NCBI GenBank assembly: GCA_046317875.1 | Contig: JBKCVN010000007.1 | Location: forward strand, 1-36,033 | Reading direction: 5' to 3' | Length of the DNA: 36,033 nucleotides | Source: 2-01-FULL-41-14 sp046317875 | GTDB taxonomy: Bacteria; Pseudomonadota; Alphaproteobacteria; UBA7879; UBA5542 | In this document: piece by piece, positions 1 to 8,904 of the stretch | Layout of the letters: the number at the start of each line of letters is the position of its first letter | Position numbering within the stretch: position 1 is the first letter of the stretch | The notes under the pieces: model-generated | What the model was told of the DNA's origin: nothing | Seen by the model: the letters and a program-made list of their open reading frames with translations, nothing else | Database searches by the model: none | Translations under genes and position numbers: made by a program

Positions 1-29
1 AGATAATACGTATAAAGGAAGTTTGTTTT

Positions 30-1283
30 ATGAATAATGAGATAAATAATAAGATTAATCTTTTCTTGCGGATGCAAAAGGAAAGAATCTCGGCTTTTTT
101 AAAGCATCTTCGACAAGAGCTTTTAGCCATCCAACTGAAAAAACCCGCTTTAAGAAAACCAGCTTTGGTTTTGTCAGCAAAAACCATGCCTCGGTTGAAT
201 GAAAAAAACTTAAAAGGGATCGTTTTATTTCAATCTTTATTGCTGGTGGGGGGGATTTCCTTTGGTGGATGGTTTTACTGGACCAAACTGCGCACAGAGG
301 AGGGGCCTAAAAAACGAGACATACCCCAAATGTTGGTCGAGGCTTTGCCCGTTGAGTTGGGGACCTTTGAAACATTTGTATCTGTGGTAGGCACATTAAG
401 AGCCAATGAATCCATTGTGATCCGTCCTGAAATAGAAGGCGTCATTAAAGAAGTAAGGTTCAAAAGTGGTGATTCTGTAGCCAAAGGAGATATTCTTTTT
501 GTTTTGGAAGATGGAATCTATCGCGCCGTAAAAAAAGAAGCTCAAGCCCGGGTGGATTTATACAAGGGCAAGTATGAACGGGCCAAAATATTATATGAAA
601 GAAAAGCTGGCACTTTAAAAGAACAAGAAGAAATGTTTGCCCAGCTAACTATGGCCCAAGCCGAGTTAGATAAAGCCAATAAGCAACTTAAAAAAGCAAC
701 TATCCGAGCCCCTTTTAAGGGGGTGGTAGGATTTAAAGCCATTAGCCCGGGGGCCTATGTTCGCCCTGGTGAAGACCTGGTAACATTAGATGATTTGGAT
801 CCCATGAGCATTGAGTTCCGAGTGGCAGAAAATATGCTGGATAAACTGCAGATGGGGAAAACAGTCCAAATAGAAGTGGATGGATTTCCTGATAATATTT
901 TTGAAGGCACCATCGAGGCTGTGGATAGTAATGTGGACCCTATGGGGCATAGCATCCGGGTTCGGGCCTTATTGGGGAACAAGGATGACCTATTCAAGCC
1001 TGGATTGTTTGGAAAAGTTAAAATTTTAGTCACTGCCCATGAGGATGTGATCATGGTACCTGAAAGCGCTGTTGAAAGCCGTGGTAGTCAAGAATACGTC
1101 TATCGTGTGGAAGACGGGAAAGCCCGTTACACCCCCGTGAAAACTGGCGGACGTAATGGAGAAAAAGTGGAAATTTTGGCAGGGCTTCAACCGGGTCAGA
1201 CCGTGATTGTGGCGGGTCAGATGAAGGTACAAGATAAGTGGCCAGTGATGGCTGTGCCACCGTATGTATTAAAAAGACTTTAA
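30..1283 (+). CDS. RND efflux pump periplasmic adaptor (membrane fusion protein)
   Basis: This is the adaptor that links an inner-membrane RND pump to an outer-membrane channel. A single membrane anchor lies at about residues 63-86. It is followed by a barrel-sandwich (lipoyl-like) half motif around 120-150 (GTLRANESIVIRPEIEG), a short alpha-hairpin rich in Lys, Glu and Gln around 175-220, the returning lipoyl half (ATIRAPFKGVVGF), and the beta-barrel and membrane-proximal domains. The start is supported by AAAGGAA about 9 bases upstream. An unusual point is the roughly 60-residue basic N-terminal extension before the anchor; an internal ATG at 186 would remove most of it but has no good ribosome site. 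It lies 18 bases ahead of its cognate pump gene, so the two are surely co-transcribed. The substrate cannot be read from sequence. Confidence 0.93.
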   Translation: MNNEINNKINLFLRMQKERISAFLKHLRQELLAIQLKKPALRKPALVLSAKTMPRLNEKNLKGIVLFQSLLLVGGISFGGWFYWTKLRTEEGPKKRDIPQMLVEALPVELGTFETFVSVVGTLRANESIVIRPEIEGVIKEVRFKSGDSVAKGDILFVLEDGIYRAVKKEAQARVDLYKGKYERAKILYERKAGTLKEQEEMFAQLTMAQAELDKANKQLKKATIRAPFKGVVGFKAISPGAYVRPGEDLVTLDDLDPMSIEFRVAENMLDKLQMGKTVQIEVDGFPDNIFEGTIEAVDSNVDPMGHSIRVRALLGNKDDLFKPGLFGKVKILVTAHEDVIMVPESAVESRGSQEYVYRVEDGKARYTPVKTGGRNGEKVEILAGLQPGQTVIVAGQMKVQDKWPVMAVPPYVLKRL

Positions 1284-1301
1284 ACTTAAGAGATTAATGC
1301 T

Positions 1302-4300
1302 GTGAAGTTATCTGAGATTTGTATTCGTCGACCGGTCCTGTCTATTGTGATGACCCTTTTGATCGTTATTGTGGGGGCCGTTAGTTATACATATCTACAG
1401 CTGCGTCAATTTCCCCAAGTAGAGCGACCCATTATCAGCGTGACCACCACCTATGAAGGGGCTAGCCCCCAGATTGTGGAATCCCGTATCACCAAACCTT
1501 TAGAATCGGCCTTGGCGGGGATTGAAGGTGTGGAATTTATTACATCGGTCAGTGAATCGGAAAACAGTCGTATCAACCTGAATTTTAAGCCCGATCGTGA
1601 TATTGATGCGGCGGCAAGTGACGTGCGAGAAAAAATTGGGCGGGTGCGGATGCGCTTGCCAGAAGGGGCCCGTGATTCTTTTATAAAAAAATCAGATGCC
1701 GATGCTGCGGCGATTATTTACCTAGCCCTTTCCAGTGAAAATCCCAATATAAGCACGGCCGAGTTGTATGACTATGCCCACCACTATTTGGAAAATGAAT
1801 TTGAATCGATTGGTGGGGTGGCGGCCATCGAGCTGTTTGGCTCAAACGGCCATGTGGTACATATTTGGTTAGATCCTATTAAAATGGCGGCCTATAATGT
1901 AACCACGCACGAAGTTTCAGCTGCCTTGCGTCAGCAAAACGTGCATATCCCTGCGGGTCGTTTGGTGGGCCAATCCCGTGAAATGATGGTGACGACCGCT
2001 GCCAACTTGAAAAGTATTCAAGAATTCAAAAATGTAATTATTCACCGAGAAAAAGACTTTTTGGTGAAACTAGAAGATGTGGCCCGTGTGGAATTCTCAC
2101 CCGCAGAAGAACGCAGTTTGGCCCGGTTCAATGGGAAGCCCGCCATATCCATTGGTCTGGTGAAAAAATCCATTGCAAACCCCTTGCAGATCGCAAAAGA
2201 TCTGAAAGAATTATTGCCCACCGTAAAACGGAATTTGCCCAAAGATTTTAAAATTGATATTGCCTACGATAAAACAATTTTTATCGACCAATCGTTGAAA
2301 GAAGTTTATAAAACATTCTTTGAAGCGGCCGGGTTTGTTTTCATTATCATTTTGATATTCTTGTGGTCATTCCGCGCGTCCTTGATACCTGTGATTACCA
2401 TCCCTATTTGTGTGATTGCTACATTCACACTGTTGTATATGTTTGGTTTTAGTTTGAATACGCTAACCTTACTGGCCATTGTTTTGGCCATTGGGTTGGT
2501 GGTGGATGACGCCATCGTGATGATGGAAAATATTTATAGATATATGGAAGAGGAGGGGCTTTCCCCCCTGGAAGCGGCTTTTAAGGGAAGTAAGGAAATC
2601 AGTTTTGCCATCATCGCCATGACATTAACGTTGGCGGCGGTGTATGCGCCCATTGCCCTATCCCAAGGAGTGATTGGAAAAATGTTTACGGAATTTGCCC
2701 TGACATTAGCAGGATCTGTTCTGATTTCTGGATTTGTGGCTTTGACCTTGTCACCCATGATGTGCGCCTATCTTTTAAAGCCCCATACCCATGTTACAGG
2801 GGATTCCCCTAGGGAAAAGTTACAAAAACTTCTGCAAAAAAATCGTTTTGAGCCCTATTACCAAAAAATTGAAAAGGGATACGGTGCGCTATTAAGGAAA
2901 TTAATGTCTATTAAGGGTATGGTTCTTTCGGTGGCTATCATATTCTCGGTGGTGGGAGGGATTATTGGATTAAAGTTCTTACCCAGTGAATTGACCCCCC
3001 AAGAAGACCAGGGCCTTATTAACGCGGGGGCCATGATTCCCCAGGGGGCTACTTTGCCCTATATTTCTCAATATGTGAAAGAGATGGAAAAAATCTTGAT
3101 GGAAATTCCCGAGATTAATAGCCAGCTTTCTACGATTGCCCAACCTAATCCTTTGATTTGGAACTTGTTGACTGATTGGAAAGATAGAAAGCGTTCCAGT
3201 CTGGAAATTATCGAGAAACTGCGCCCCAAGCTGCGTGAAATTCCAGGGATTAACGCTTATGCATCGCCTGGTAAAACGCTGCTTAGTGGAGGAGGACGTA
3301 CGGAGGAATCCATCCAATTTGTGTTGCAAACCACTAAGTCCCAAAGTGAGCTAGATGCGGCTTCAGAAATTCTTGAGCATGCCTTGCGCCAAGAACGTAT
3401 CATTCCTTTCCTGAACACTGATAGGGGGGAAGATACCCAAGAGTATATTGTTCAAATTAATCGTGACAAAGCCGGTCTTTTAGGGGTTGATGTGTCCACA
3501 ATCGGAGAAACCTTTGACACGTTTATTAGTGGGCGGCGCGTAACCGATTTTAAAAAAGACAGCGAGCAATTCGAAGTGATAGCATCGGTTGTGGGTGAAG
3601 AAAAAAGATCGCCGAACGACCTAAGCAATATGTTTGTAAAGGGACGGTTTAGGGATCGCGAAGTGATGGTACCCCTTTCAAATGTGGTGACCTTAAAGAA
3701 AGAAAGTATTCCCATTCAAATTAACCACTATAACCAGTTGCGATCGGTGACATTATCGGGTGAGTTGGCCCCAGGTGTGAGCTTAGGACGGGCGGTTGAA
3801 ACCTTTGAGCGATTAGCGGCCGAGATTTTGCCAGAAGGAATTCGTGCAGAATTTTCAGGCGAAACTAAACAATTTTTAGAAGCCCGGTATACTATTTATT
3901 TGATTTTCAGTTTGGCCCTTATTTTTATTTTCTTGGTGATGGCGGCCCAGTTTGAAAGTTTTGTGGATCCCTTTATTATTATGTTTACCGTGCCCTTGTC
4001 ACTTTCAGGGGCCTTGATTACCTTGAAGTTAACCGGTGGAAGCATTAATATCTATAGCCAAATTGGTCTTATTACCCTGATTGGGTTAATCACCAAGCAT
4101 GGTATTTTGATTGTGGAATTTGCGAATCAAATTATGGATCGGGATAAAAAAATCGGTTTAGTGGAGGCAGTGACCCAAGCAGCTTTATTGCGCTTGCGTC
4201 CTATTTTAATGACCACAGCTGCCATGGTGTTGGGGGCCATTCCTTTGGTTATTGCCACGGGTGCTGGGGCCGAAAGCCGTCGTCAGATTGGGTGGGTGAT

Positions 4301-4388
4301 TGCAGGGGGTATGATGATTGGAACACTGTTTACGCTGTTCGTGATTCCGGCTGTTTATACCTATCTATCCAGTCGTCGTACAAAATAA
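1302..4388 (+). CDS. RND multidrug efflux permease (AcrB/HAE1 type)
   Basis: This is an inner-membrane proton/drug antiporter of the resistance-nodulation-division superfamily. At 1028 residues it has the full AcrB-like length, with twelve membrane segments in two halves and two large periplasmic porter/docking loops. The proton-relay residues are visible: the Asp-Asp pair at about D402-D403 (GLVVDDAIVMMEN) in TM4 and Lys at about 932 (GLITKHGILIVEF) in TM10. It opens with the family's typical 'SEICIRRPVLSIVMTL'. Translation starts with GTG; the ATG five bases earlier runs into an immediate stop. It is the second gene of the efflux operon. No TolC-like outer-membrane partner is present here, so it must be encoded elsewhere. 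Confidence 0.95.
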   Translation: MKLSEICIRRPVLSIVMTLLIVIVGAVSYTYLQLRQFPQVERPIISVTTTYEGASPQIVESRITKPLESALAGIEGVEFITSVSESENSRINLNFKPDRDIDAAASDVREKIGRVRMRLPEGARDSFIKKSDADAAAIIYLALSSENPNISTAELYDYAHHYLENEFESIGGVAAIELFGSNGHVVHIWLDPIKMAAYNVTTHEVSAALRQQNVHIPAGRLVGQSREMMVTTAANLKSIQEFKNVIIHREKDFLVKLEDVARVEFSPAEERSLARFNGKPAISIGLVKKSIANPLQIAKDLKELLPTVKRNLPKDFKIDIAYDKTIFIDQSLKEVYKTFFEAAGFVFIIILIFLWSFRASLIPVITIPICVIATFTLLYMFGFSLNTLTLLAIVLAIGLVVDDAIVMMENIYRYMEEEGLSPLEAAFKGSKEISFAIIAMTLTLAAVYAPIALSQGVIGKMFTEFALTLAGSVLISGFVALTLSPMMCAYLLKPHTHVTGDSPREKLQKLLQKNRFEPYYQKIEKGYGALLRKLMSIKGMVLSVAIIFSVVGGIIGLKFLPSELTPQEDQGLINAGAMIPQGATLPYISQYVKEMEKILMEIPEINSQLSTIAQPNPLIWNLLTDWKDRKRSSLEIIEKLRPKLREIPGINAYASPGKTLLSGGGRTEESIQFVLQTTKSQSELDAASEILEHALRQERIIPFLNTDRGEDTQEYIVQINRDKAGLLGVDVSTIGETFDTFISGRRVTDFKKDSEQFEVIASVVGEEKRSPNDLSNMFVKGRFRDREVMVPLSNVVTLKKESIPIQINHYNQLRSVTLSGELAPGVSLGRAVETFERLAAEILPEGIRAEFSGETKQFLEARYTIYLIFSLALIFIFLVMAAQFESFVDPFIIMFTVPLSLSGALITLKLTGGSINIYSQIGLITLIGLITKHGILIVEFANQIMDRDKKIGLVEAVTQAALLRLRPILMTTAAMVLGAIPLVIATGAGAESRRQIGWVIAGGMMIGTLFTLFVIPAVYTYLSSRRTK

Positions 4389-4411
4389 AAAAATAAAGGA
4401 ACATCTATAAC

Positions 4412-5011
4412 ATGAAGTTGAAAAGAACCTCTTTTTTTCGGTTGATTAAAGAGCCTACGGAAACGCCTGTAAAAATGGGGCGCTCGAGCCAATATTATCT
4501 GACTATCTATGATCATTATGCTGGGCAAAAAAAATGGTTCCCCAGTTGGAATTGGGCTGGATTTTTATCAGCTCTGTTTGGGGGAGAATTGGTATGGATG
4601 GTGTACCGCCGCATGTATTTATATGCGTTTTTTTATTTCATTTTTTTATTTGCCTTAACAAACCTAGGATTTGTGGCGCTTTATTTTTTAAACAAAAATT
4701 TGTCCCCCGAAGTTAAGACGTTTGTATTGGACAAATTTGCCGATAAGGATTTTTTGTTCTTTTCGTTGAAGATGGTGCTGTGGCTGATTAAGCTGCCCTT
4801 AATATTGATGTTTGGAGTCTTTGGGAATGCCCTTTATTTCCATTTTTTGGAAACCCAGGCCCAGAAAAAGTATTTGCCCAAAACGGGCGTTTCTTTGCCG
4901 GCAGCTGGTGTGATTTTGCTGATCATCGTATCTTTGGGGTTATTGAATAATTACTTACTGCAAACCGCCAACACTAACCTTTACAGTAAACTTCATGACT
5001 ATGTCTTATAA
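4412..5011 (+). CDS. small integral membrane protein, DUF2628-like
   Basis: The 199-residue protein has a basic cytoplasmic N-terminus and then a block reading 'FPSWNWAGFLSALFGGELVW' followed by 'YRRMYLYAFFYF'. This is the Trp/Asn/Trp-plus-YRRMY pattern typical of DUF2628-type membrane proteins. Three or four hydrophobic segments follow (about residues 70-90, 112-140 and 155-175). The function of the family is unknown. It lies 23 bases behind the RND pump, with AAGGA upstream of the start, and its 3' end overlaps the next gene by 17 bases, so it belongs to the same operon. The family name is from memory of the motif; the membrane topology is clear. Confidence 0.75.
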   Translation: MKLKRTSFFRLIKEPTETPVKMGRSSQYYLTIYDHYAGQKKWFPSWNWAGFLSALFGGELVWMVYRRMYLYAFFYFIFLFALTNLGFVALYFLNKNLSPEVKTFVLDKFADKDFLFFSLKMVLWLIKLPLILMFGVFGNALYFHFLETQAQKKYLPKTGVSLPAAGVILLIIVSLGLLNNYLLQTANTNLYSKLHDYVL

Positions 5012-5993
5012 ACCTTCCATTGGGTTAATTGGATGTGGTGATTGGGGTAAAAACATTGGCCGCACCCTTGCCAACATGGGGGTCCTAGGGGCCATTGTTG
5101 ACCCCACGGACAGAGCCCGTGCCTTGGCTGAAGAATTTCATGTACCGAATGTTACATTAGAATCCTTACTAAGTATGGGCACCCTTCAGGGTGTGGTGAT
5201 TGCCACGCCTACCCCCACCCATTTTCCCCTGGCCCAACACGTTTTAAAATCGGGAAAGGGGGTTTTAATTGAAAAACCCATGGCTGCAGATGGGGATGAA
5301 ATCAGGGCGCTATACCAGCAGGCAAAGGCCCGTGGATTGACCCTGATGGCGGGGCATTTGTTATTGTATCATGGGGCCTTCCAGCAGATTTGTGCGTTGG
5401 TGCATAAGGGTGAATTAGGGCAGATCTTGCACGTGGAATCGTGCCGAAAGAATTTGGGAAAAATTCATGCTCATGAAGGTGTGCTTTGGGATTTGGGCCC
5501 CCACGATTTTTCCATGATGATTACTTTGTTGCAGGGCATGCCGCAGAGAATTTTTTCTGAAGCGTTTACCCATATTTATGCGGGCAAGCCCGATGTGCAA
5601 AAAGTAATGATGGAGTATGGAACGGGGTGCCTGGCCGAAATTCATTTGTCGCGGATTCATCCAGAGAAAGAACACAAGTTAACTGTTATTGGCACAGAAG
5701 GGGCCCTGGTATTTGATGATACATTGGGCTGGGACCACAAAGTAACCTTCTTCCCACGTAGTTTTGAACGGGGATCCTCGGTGTTATCTAAAGGGGACCC
5801 ATATCCCCTTTCCCTATCGGCCTCGCAGCCGTTGCAGCAAGAATTGCAGCATTTTATAGACTGTTTATCACAGGGCACAACACCGCTCTCTTCGGCCCTG
5901 CAAGCCCATCACGTTTTGAATCTGATTCAAACGGCAGAACAATCGGCCCATCAAAAGCAATGGATCACCCTGAAAGAGGATACCCTTGAATAA
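4995..5993 (+). CDS. Gfo/Idh/MocA family NAD(P)-dependent oxidoreductase
   Basis: This is a 332-residue cytoplasmic sugar-type dehydrogenase. The N-terminal Rossmann fold shows GLIGCGDWGKN (residues 10-20). The family's EKP signature is at 93-95 (VLIEKPMA), and a DLGPHDF segment sits where the catalytic or substrate-binding His/Asp lie in WlbA-like enzymes, which oxidise UDP-N-acetyl sugar derivatives at C3. The family call is firm and the UDP-sugar substrate is only a guess. Two in-frame ATGs lie six bases apart at the start; neither has a strong ribosome site, which fits translational coupling to the upstream membrane-protein gene that it overlaps. Confidence 0.9.
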   Translation: MTMSYKPSIGLIGCGDWGKNIGRTLANMGVLGAIVDPTDRARALAEEFHVPNVTLESLLSMGTLQGVVIATPTPTHFPLAQHVLKSGKGVLIEKPMAADGDEIRALYQQAKARGLTLMAGHLLLYHGAFQQICALVHKGELGQILHVESCRKNLGKIHAHEGVLWDLGPHDFSMMITLLQGMPQRIFSEAFTHIYAGKPDVQKVMMEYGTGCLAEIHLSRIHPEKEHKLTVIGTEGALVFDDTLGWDHKVTFFPRSFERGSSVLSKGDPYPLSLSASQPLQQELQHFIDCLSQGTTPLSSALQAHHVLNLIQTAEQSAHQKQWITLKEDTLE

Positions 5994-7227
5994 CCCTGTA
6001 CCCCAAATGACCACCTTGCCCAATGGGCTGCGGGTGGTGACGTATCACATTCCCTATGTTCAAACCGTTTCCCTGGGGCTGTGGGTGGGGGCAGGGTCAC
6101 GATGTGAAACCCCTGTGAATAACGGCATCGCCCATTTTCTGGAGCATATGGCCTTTAAGGGCACCACTACACGGTCGGCTTTTGATATTGCCCGTCAGAT
6201 CGAGGCTGTGGGGGGTGATCTGAATGCTGCCACCAGCCAGGATTTAACCTATTATTATGCCTCGCTTTTAAAAGAAGATACCCACTTGGGCATAGAAATT
6301 CTGGCTGATATTCTTCAAAATTCCACTTTTCAGCAAGACGAAATGGAAAAGGAAAGAAACGTGGTTTTGCAAGAAATTGACCAAACCAACGACACGCCTG
6401 ATGATGTGATTTTTGATCACTTTCAGTCGGTGGCCTTTCCGGGACAGCCCCTAGGAAGGCCTATTTTAGGCACGCCACAGACGGTTAAATCTTTTACCAA
6501 GGAGATGCTGACCGATTTTATTCATCAGCATTACCACCCCTCAGAGATGGTGTTTGCGGCGGCGGGAAATTTGGAATCATCCCCGGTGGCCGATTGGGTG
6601 GGCCAGGTCTTTTCTTTTTCGTCGGGTAAGAAGGGACCCCAGATTGAGCCCAGTGTTTACCAAGGAGGCTATTCCCATGTGGTGAAGGACTTGGAACAGC
6701 AACACTTTGTGTTGGGATTCGAAGGTGTGCCCTTGACCCATCCCGATTTTTATCTGGCCCACTGCTATGCTGGGCTGTTGGGGGGAGGGATGTCTTCTCG
6801 CCTTTTCCAAGAAGTGCGGGAAAAGCGGGGATTGGTTTATGGGATTTCTGCTTTTTCTAGTTCGTATCAAGAAGCAGGACTTTTTGGTATTTATACGGGC
6901 ACCAGCGAGAATAAACTGGAAGAGATTATTAAAATCATTTTCTCGGAAATAGAAAAAACAACCTTTGAACTGACGGACGAAGAAGTGGACCGTGCCAAGA
7001 ACCAATTGAAGGCCAGCATTCTGATGGCTCAAGAAAGTACGTTTTATTGGGCAAATACATTGGCCCGGCAAATTTTAACCTGGGGACAACCGCGAAGTTT
7101 GCACGATATGCTGTCTAGAATAGATAGTATTGATAAAGACGACCTACAAAGATATGCAGCGCAACTTTTGAAAGGCAAGCCCTCGGTAGCCTTTATTGGA
7201 TCACGAAAAGAACACCTGATCATTTAA
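5986..7227 (+). CDS. M16 family zinc metallopeptidase (processing-peptidase-like)
   Basis: This is a one-lobe pitrilysin-type peptidase resembling the beta subunit of mitochondrial processing peptidase and bacterial PqqL/YmxG proteins. The inverted zinc motif HFLEH is at H50-x-x-E53-H54, and the downstream zinc-ligand glutamate lies in EKERNVVLQEI (about 121-131). The glycine-rich C-terminal 'GLLGGGMSSRLFQEVREKRG' is characteristic of the family. I chose the TTG start because AGAGGA lies six bases before it and it overlaps the previous gene by eight bases; the first ATG (6007) would leave the ribosome site too far away. It is the last gene of the efflux operon and is followed by a terminator. 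Confidence 0.93.
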   Translation: MNNPVPQMTTLPNGLRVVTYHIPYVQTVSLGLWVGAGSRCETPVNNGIAHFLEHMAFKGTTTRSAFDIARQIEAVGGDLNAATSQDLTYYYASLLKEDTHLGIEILADILQNSTFQQDEMEKERNVVLQEIDQTNDTPDDVIFDHFQSVAFPGQPLGRPILGTPQTVKSFTKEMLTDFIHQHYHPSEMVFAAAGNLESSPVADWVGQVFSFSSGKKGPQIEPSVYQGGYSHVVKDLEQQHFVLGFEGVPLTHPDFYLAHCYAGLLGGGMSSRLFQEVREKRGLVYGISAFSSSYQEAGLFGIYTGTSENKLEEIIKIIFSEIEKTTFELTDEEVDRAKNQLKASILMAQESTFYWANTLARQILTWGQPRSLHDMLSRIDSIDKDDLQRYAAQLLKGKPSVAFIGSRKEHLII

Positions 7228-7254
7228 GAAATCATGAAAAATGCCATAAAAAAA

Positions 7255-7281
7255 AGCCCTTAGAGCACTAAGGGCTTTTTT
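7255..7281. terminator. bidirectional intrinsic terminator
   Basis: A 9-bp stem (AGCCCTTAG/CTAAGGGCT) with a 4-base loop is followed by T6 on the plus strand and preceded by A8, which reads as T8 on the minus strand. It can therefore end both the M16 peptidase operon and the small convergent gene at 7298-7381. Confidence 0.9.
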
Positions 7282-7297
7282 ACCACTTTAAAGTATC

Positions 7298-7381
7298 TTA
7301 GCGCGCTTGAGGCGGAGACACTTCAAACATTTGTGGTGGGCTTACTTGCAAAGATTGTGGTGGTGATAGTTCTAGCAACAT
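7298..7381 (-). CDS. 27-residue SPPQ-repeat peptide, unknown function
   Basis: This tiny gene has all the marks of a real one. A consensus AGGAGG lies about seven bases before the ATG, a good sigma70-type promoter lies upstream (7407-7434), and the terminator at 7255-7281 starts 17 bases after the stop. The peptide is hydrophobic at its N-terminus (MLLEL) and then has three copies of an eight-residue unit, SPPQSLQV, SPPQMFEV and SPPQAR, ending in Arg. Consecutive prolines suggest slow, EF-P-dependent translation. Nothing lies downstream for it to regulate in cis, so it is probably a free small protein and not a leader peptide. I recognise no family. Confidence 0.6.
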   Translation of the reverse strand: MLLELSPPQSLQVSPPQMFEVSPPQAR

Positions 7382-7406
7382 CTTATATCCTCCTATATTA
7401 ATTAAC

Positions 7407-7434
7407 ATGTTACAACGATACTTTTACATGTCAA
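7407..7434 (-). promoter_or_regulatory. promoter of the SPPQ small gene
   Basis: On the minus strand a perfect -35 TTGACA (7429-7434) is followed after 16 bases by TAACAT (7407-7412). The -10 lies inside a 10-bp palindrome TAACATGTTA (7403-7412), and a second ACATGT overlaps the -35 21 bp away. The paired ACATGT sites could be an operator; that is inference. Confidence 0.6.
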
Positions 7435-7586
7435 ATAGAAATCAATCAAATAGAATATACAAATTTTTTCTCATTTTTTGATTACATAGTTCACATTTTT
7501 GAACAAGATAGGGCAAATATCTAGTGAAAACCAGACCTTATGGGGAAAAGGGGTGTAAGAAGCAGGAAGGTTATTGTTGTCGATAA

Positions 7587-8510
7587 TTAATGAACGTACT
7601 GTTTTTCTTTACTGTCCATTTCCTGTCGAATTTGGGTGACCAAATAATCACGGAAGGCCAAAATCCTTTTCGAATTAGCCATGAATTTGGGGTAAATAAA
7701 GAAAATGTCCACCTCGGGGCCCTTAATTTCGGGCAATACGCGCACCAAACGACCTTGGCGTATGATGGGAAGCTCGCGCGATAAAGAGGCTATACCAATC
7801 CCTTCAAGGGCGCAATCAATCACAGCCTGTAGGGCTTGAATGCGCAAGTAAGGCTCGCGCGGTATTTCATCGGGGCGGCGCCCAATGGTTAGCATCCAGT
7901 TCACATCTTTATAAGGTGTAATGTTTTCATATCCCAATGTAATCAAGCGGTGATTATCAAGATCCGCCAAAGATTGGGGTTCCCCAAATTTCTTGATATA
8001 AGCGGGACTGGCATAAAGACCCACATGCCAGGTCATCATGTAATGTTGAATCACATTCTGGGCATCGGGAATCAGGGGGCGAATGGCAATGTCAGCCTCA
8101 CCCAATGTAACATCCACATCCCGATCCTGGGGATAAATGGCCAGCTGTATGGCGGGGTGGGCTTCTAGGAAGCTTTTAATATAATGTGAAATCCACAGGG
8201 AGCCCAGACCATTGGTGGTGGCAATTTTCAGGGTACCAGATAGTTCTTCATTGTCATTTTCTTCCAGGACACTGCGCACCGATTCGATTTCCGATAAAAT
8301 AATACGGGCCTTGCGGAACAAAAATTGGCCCTGCAAGGTAAGGGTCCACATTTCCTGGCGGCGATTAAACAGAATGGTTTTAATTTCTTGCTCGAAAGCT
8401 GAAATTAATTTTTCCACATCACTGGATTCCATCTCTAATTCCTCGGCCCCTTTTTGCAAGGAACTGTGACGTGCAACTAAATAAAAAGCCTTTAATTTAT
8501 CGAAATTCAT
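7587..8510 (-). CDS. LysR family transcriptional regulator
   Basis: The 307-residue protein has the LysR layout. An N-terminal winged helix-turn-helix spans about residues 3-62 (FDKLKAFYLVARHSSLQKGA, then AFEQEIKTILFNRR), followed by a linker helix and a periplasmic-binding-protein-like effector domain from about residue 90 (GTLKIATTNGLGSLWI). The HTH is somewhat divergent: acidic residues (ELEMESSDVEKLI) sit where most members carry Ser/Gln in the recognition helix. It is divergent from tRNA-Arg, and no metabolic gene is adjacent, so its target is not evident. A perfect inverted repeat lies 38 bases upstream of its start. Confidence 0.93.
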   Translation of the reverse strand: MNFDKLKAFYLVARHSSLQKGAEELEMESSDVEKLISAFEQEIKTILFNRRQEMWTLTLQGQFLFRKARIILSEIESVRSVLEENDNEELSGTLKIATTNGLGSLWISHYIKSFLEAHPAIQLAIYPQDRDVDVTLGEADIAIRPLIPDAQNVIQHYMMTWHVGLYASPAYIKKFGEPQSLADLDNHRLITLGYENITPYKDVNWMLTIGRRPDEIPREPYLRIQALQAVIDCALEGIGIASLSRELPIIRQGRLVRVLPEIKGPEVDIFFIYPKFMANSKRILAFRDYLVTQIRQEMDSKEKQYVH

Positions 8511-8547
8511 GATATGAAATGTCCAAAAATTTGAATCACCCTAGGGA

Positions 8548-8563
8548 ACAATTTAAAAATTGT
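8548..8563. promoter_or_regulatory. inverted repeat in the LysR/tRNA-Arg divergent region
   Basis: ACAATTT-AA-AAATTGT is a perfect 7-bp inverted repeat with a 2-base centre, 38 bases upstream of the LysR start. Its position fits an autoregulatory operator. LysR proteins usually bind T-N11-A boxes, which this AT-rich palindrome can accommodate. The function is inferred. Confidence 0.4.
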
Positions 8564-8586
8564 CAATATTTTCTGCGTAAATGGGA

Positions 8587-8616
8587 TTTACATCTAGTCG
8601 AAGAAAGCTTTATATA
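8587..8616 (+). promoter_or_regulatory. promoter of tRNA-Arg
   Basis: TTTACA (8587-8592) and TATATA (8611-8616) are separated by 18 bases and end ten bases before the mature 5' end of the tRNA. Confidence 0.5.
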
Positions 8617-8625
8617 AAGGAGGTC

Positions 8626-8702
8626 GTGCCCGTAGCTCAGCTGGATAGAGCACAAAATTCCTAATTTTGGGGTCGGAGGTTCAAGTCCTCTCGGGCACAC
8701 CA
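8626..8702 (+). tRNA. tRNA-Arg (anticodon CCT)
   Basis: The complete cloverleaf is visible. The acceptor stem is GTGCCCG/CGGGCAC, the D-arm is GCTC/GAGC, and the anticodon stem CAAAA/TTTTG encloses loop TTCCTAA with anticodon CCT, which reads AGG. The T-arm has loop TTCAAGT. Discriminator A is followed by an encoded CCA. Confidence 0.96.
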
Positions 8703-8734
8703 AATATCTAGCGCTTCATCATGTTATTTATTAT

Positions 8735-8809
8735 TGGCTGGGGTGGAAGGATTCGAACCCTCGTATGGCGGTACCAAAAACCGCTGCCTTACCGCTTGGC
8801 GACACCCCA
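8735..8809 (-). tRNA. tRNA-Gln (anticodon TTG)
   Basis: On the minus strand, acceptor TGGGGTG/CACCCCA, D-arm GCC/GGC, anticodon stem GCGGT/ACCGC with loop TTTTGGT (anticodon TTG) and T-loop TTCGAAT are all present. They are followed by discriminator G and an encoded CCA. It faces tRNA-Arg across about 30 bases. Confidence 0.96.
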
Positions 8810-8904
8810 ACAATTTTATTATTAAGAAGAACCTAATCAGAAACGTGGAAAAAGGCAAGCAAAAATAATAAGAAAAGCTGATTTAACGGGGCTTGTAGAG
8901 GGGG

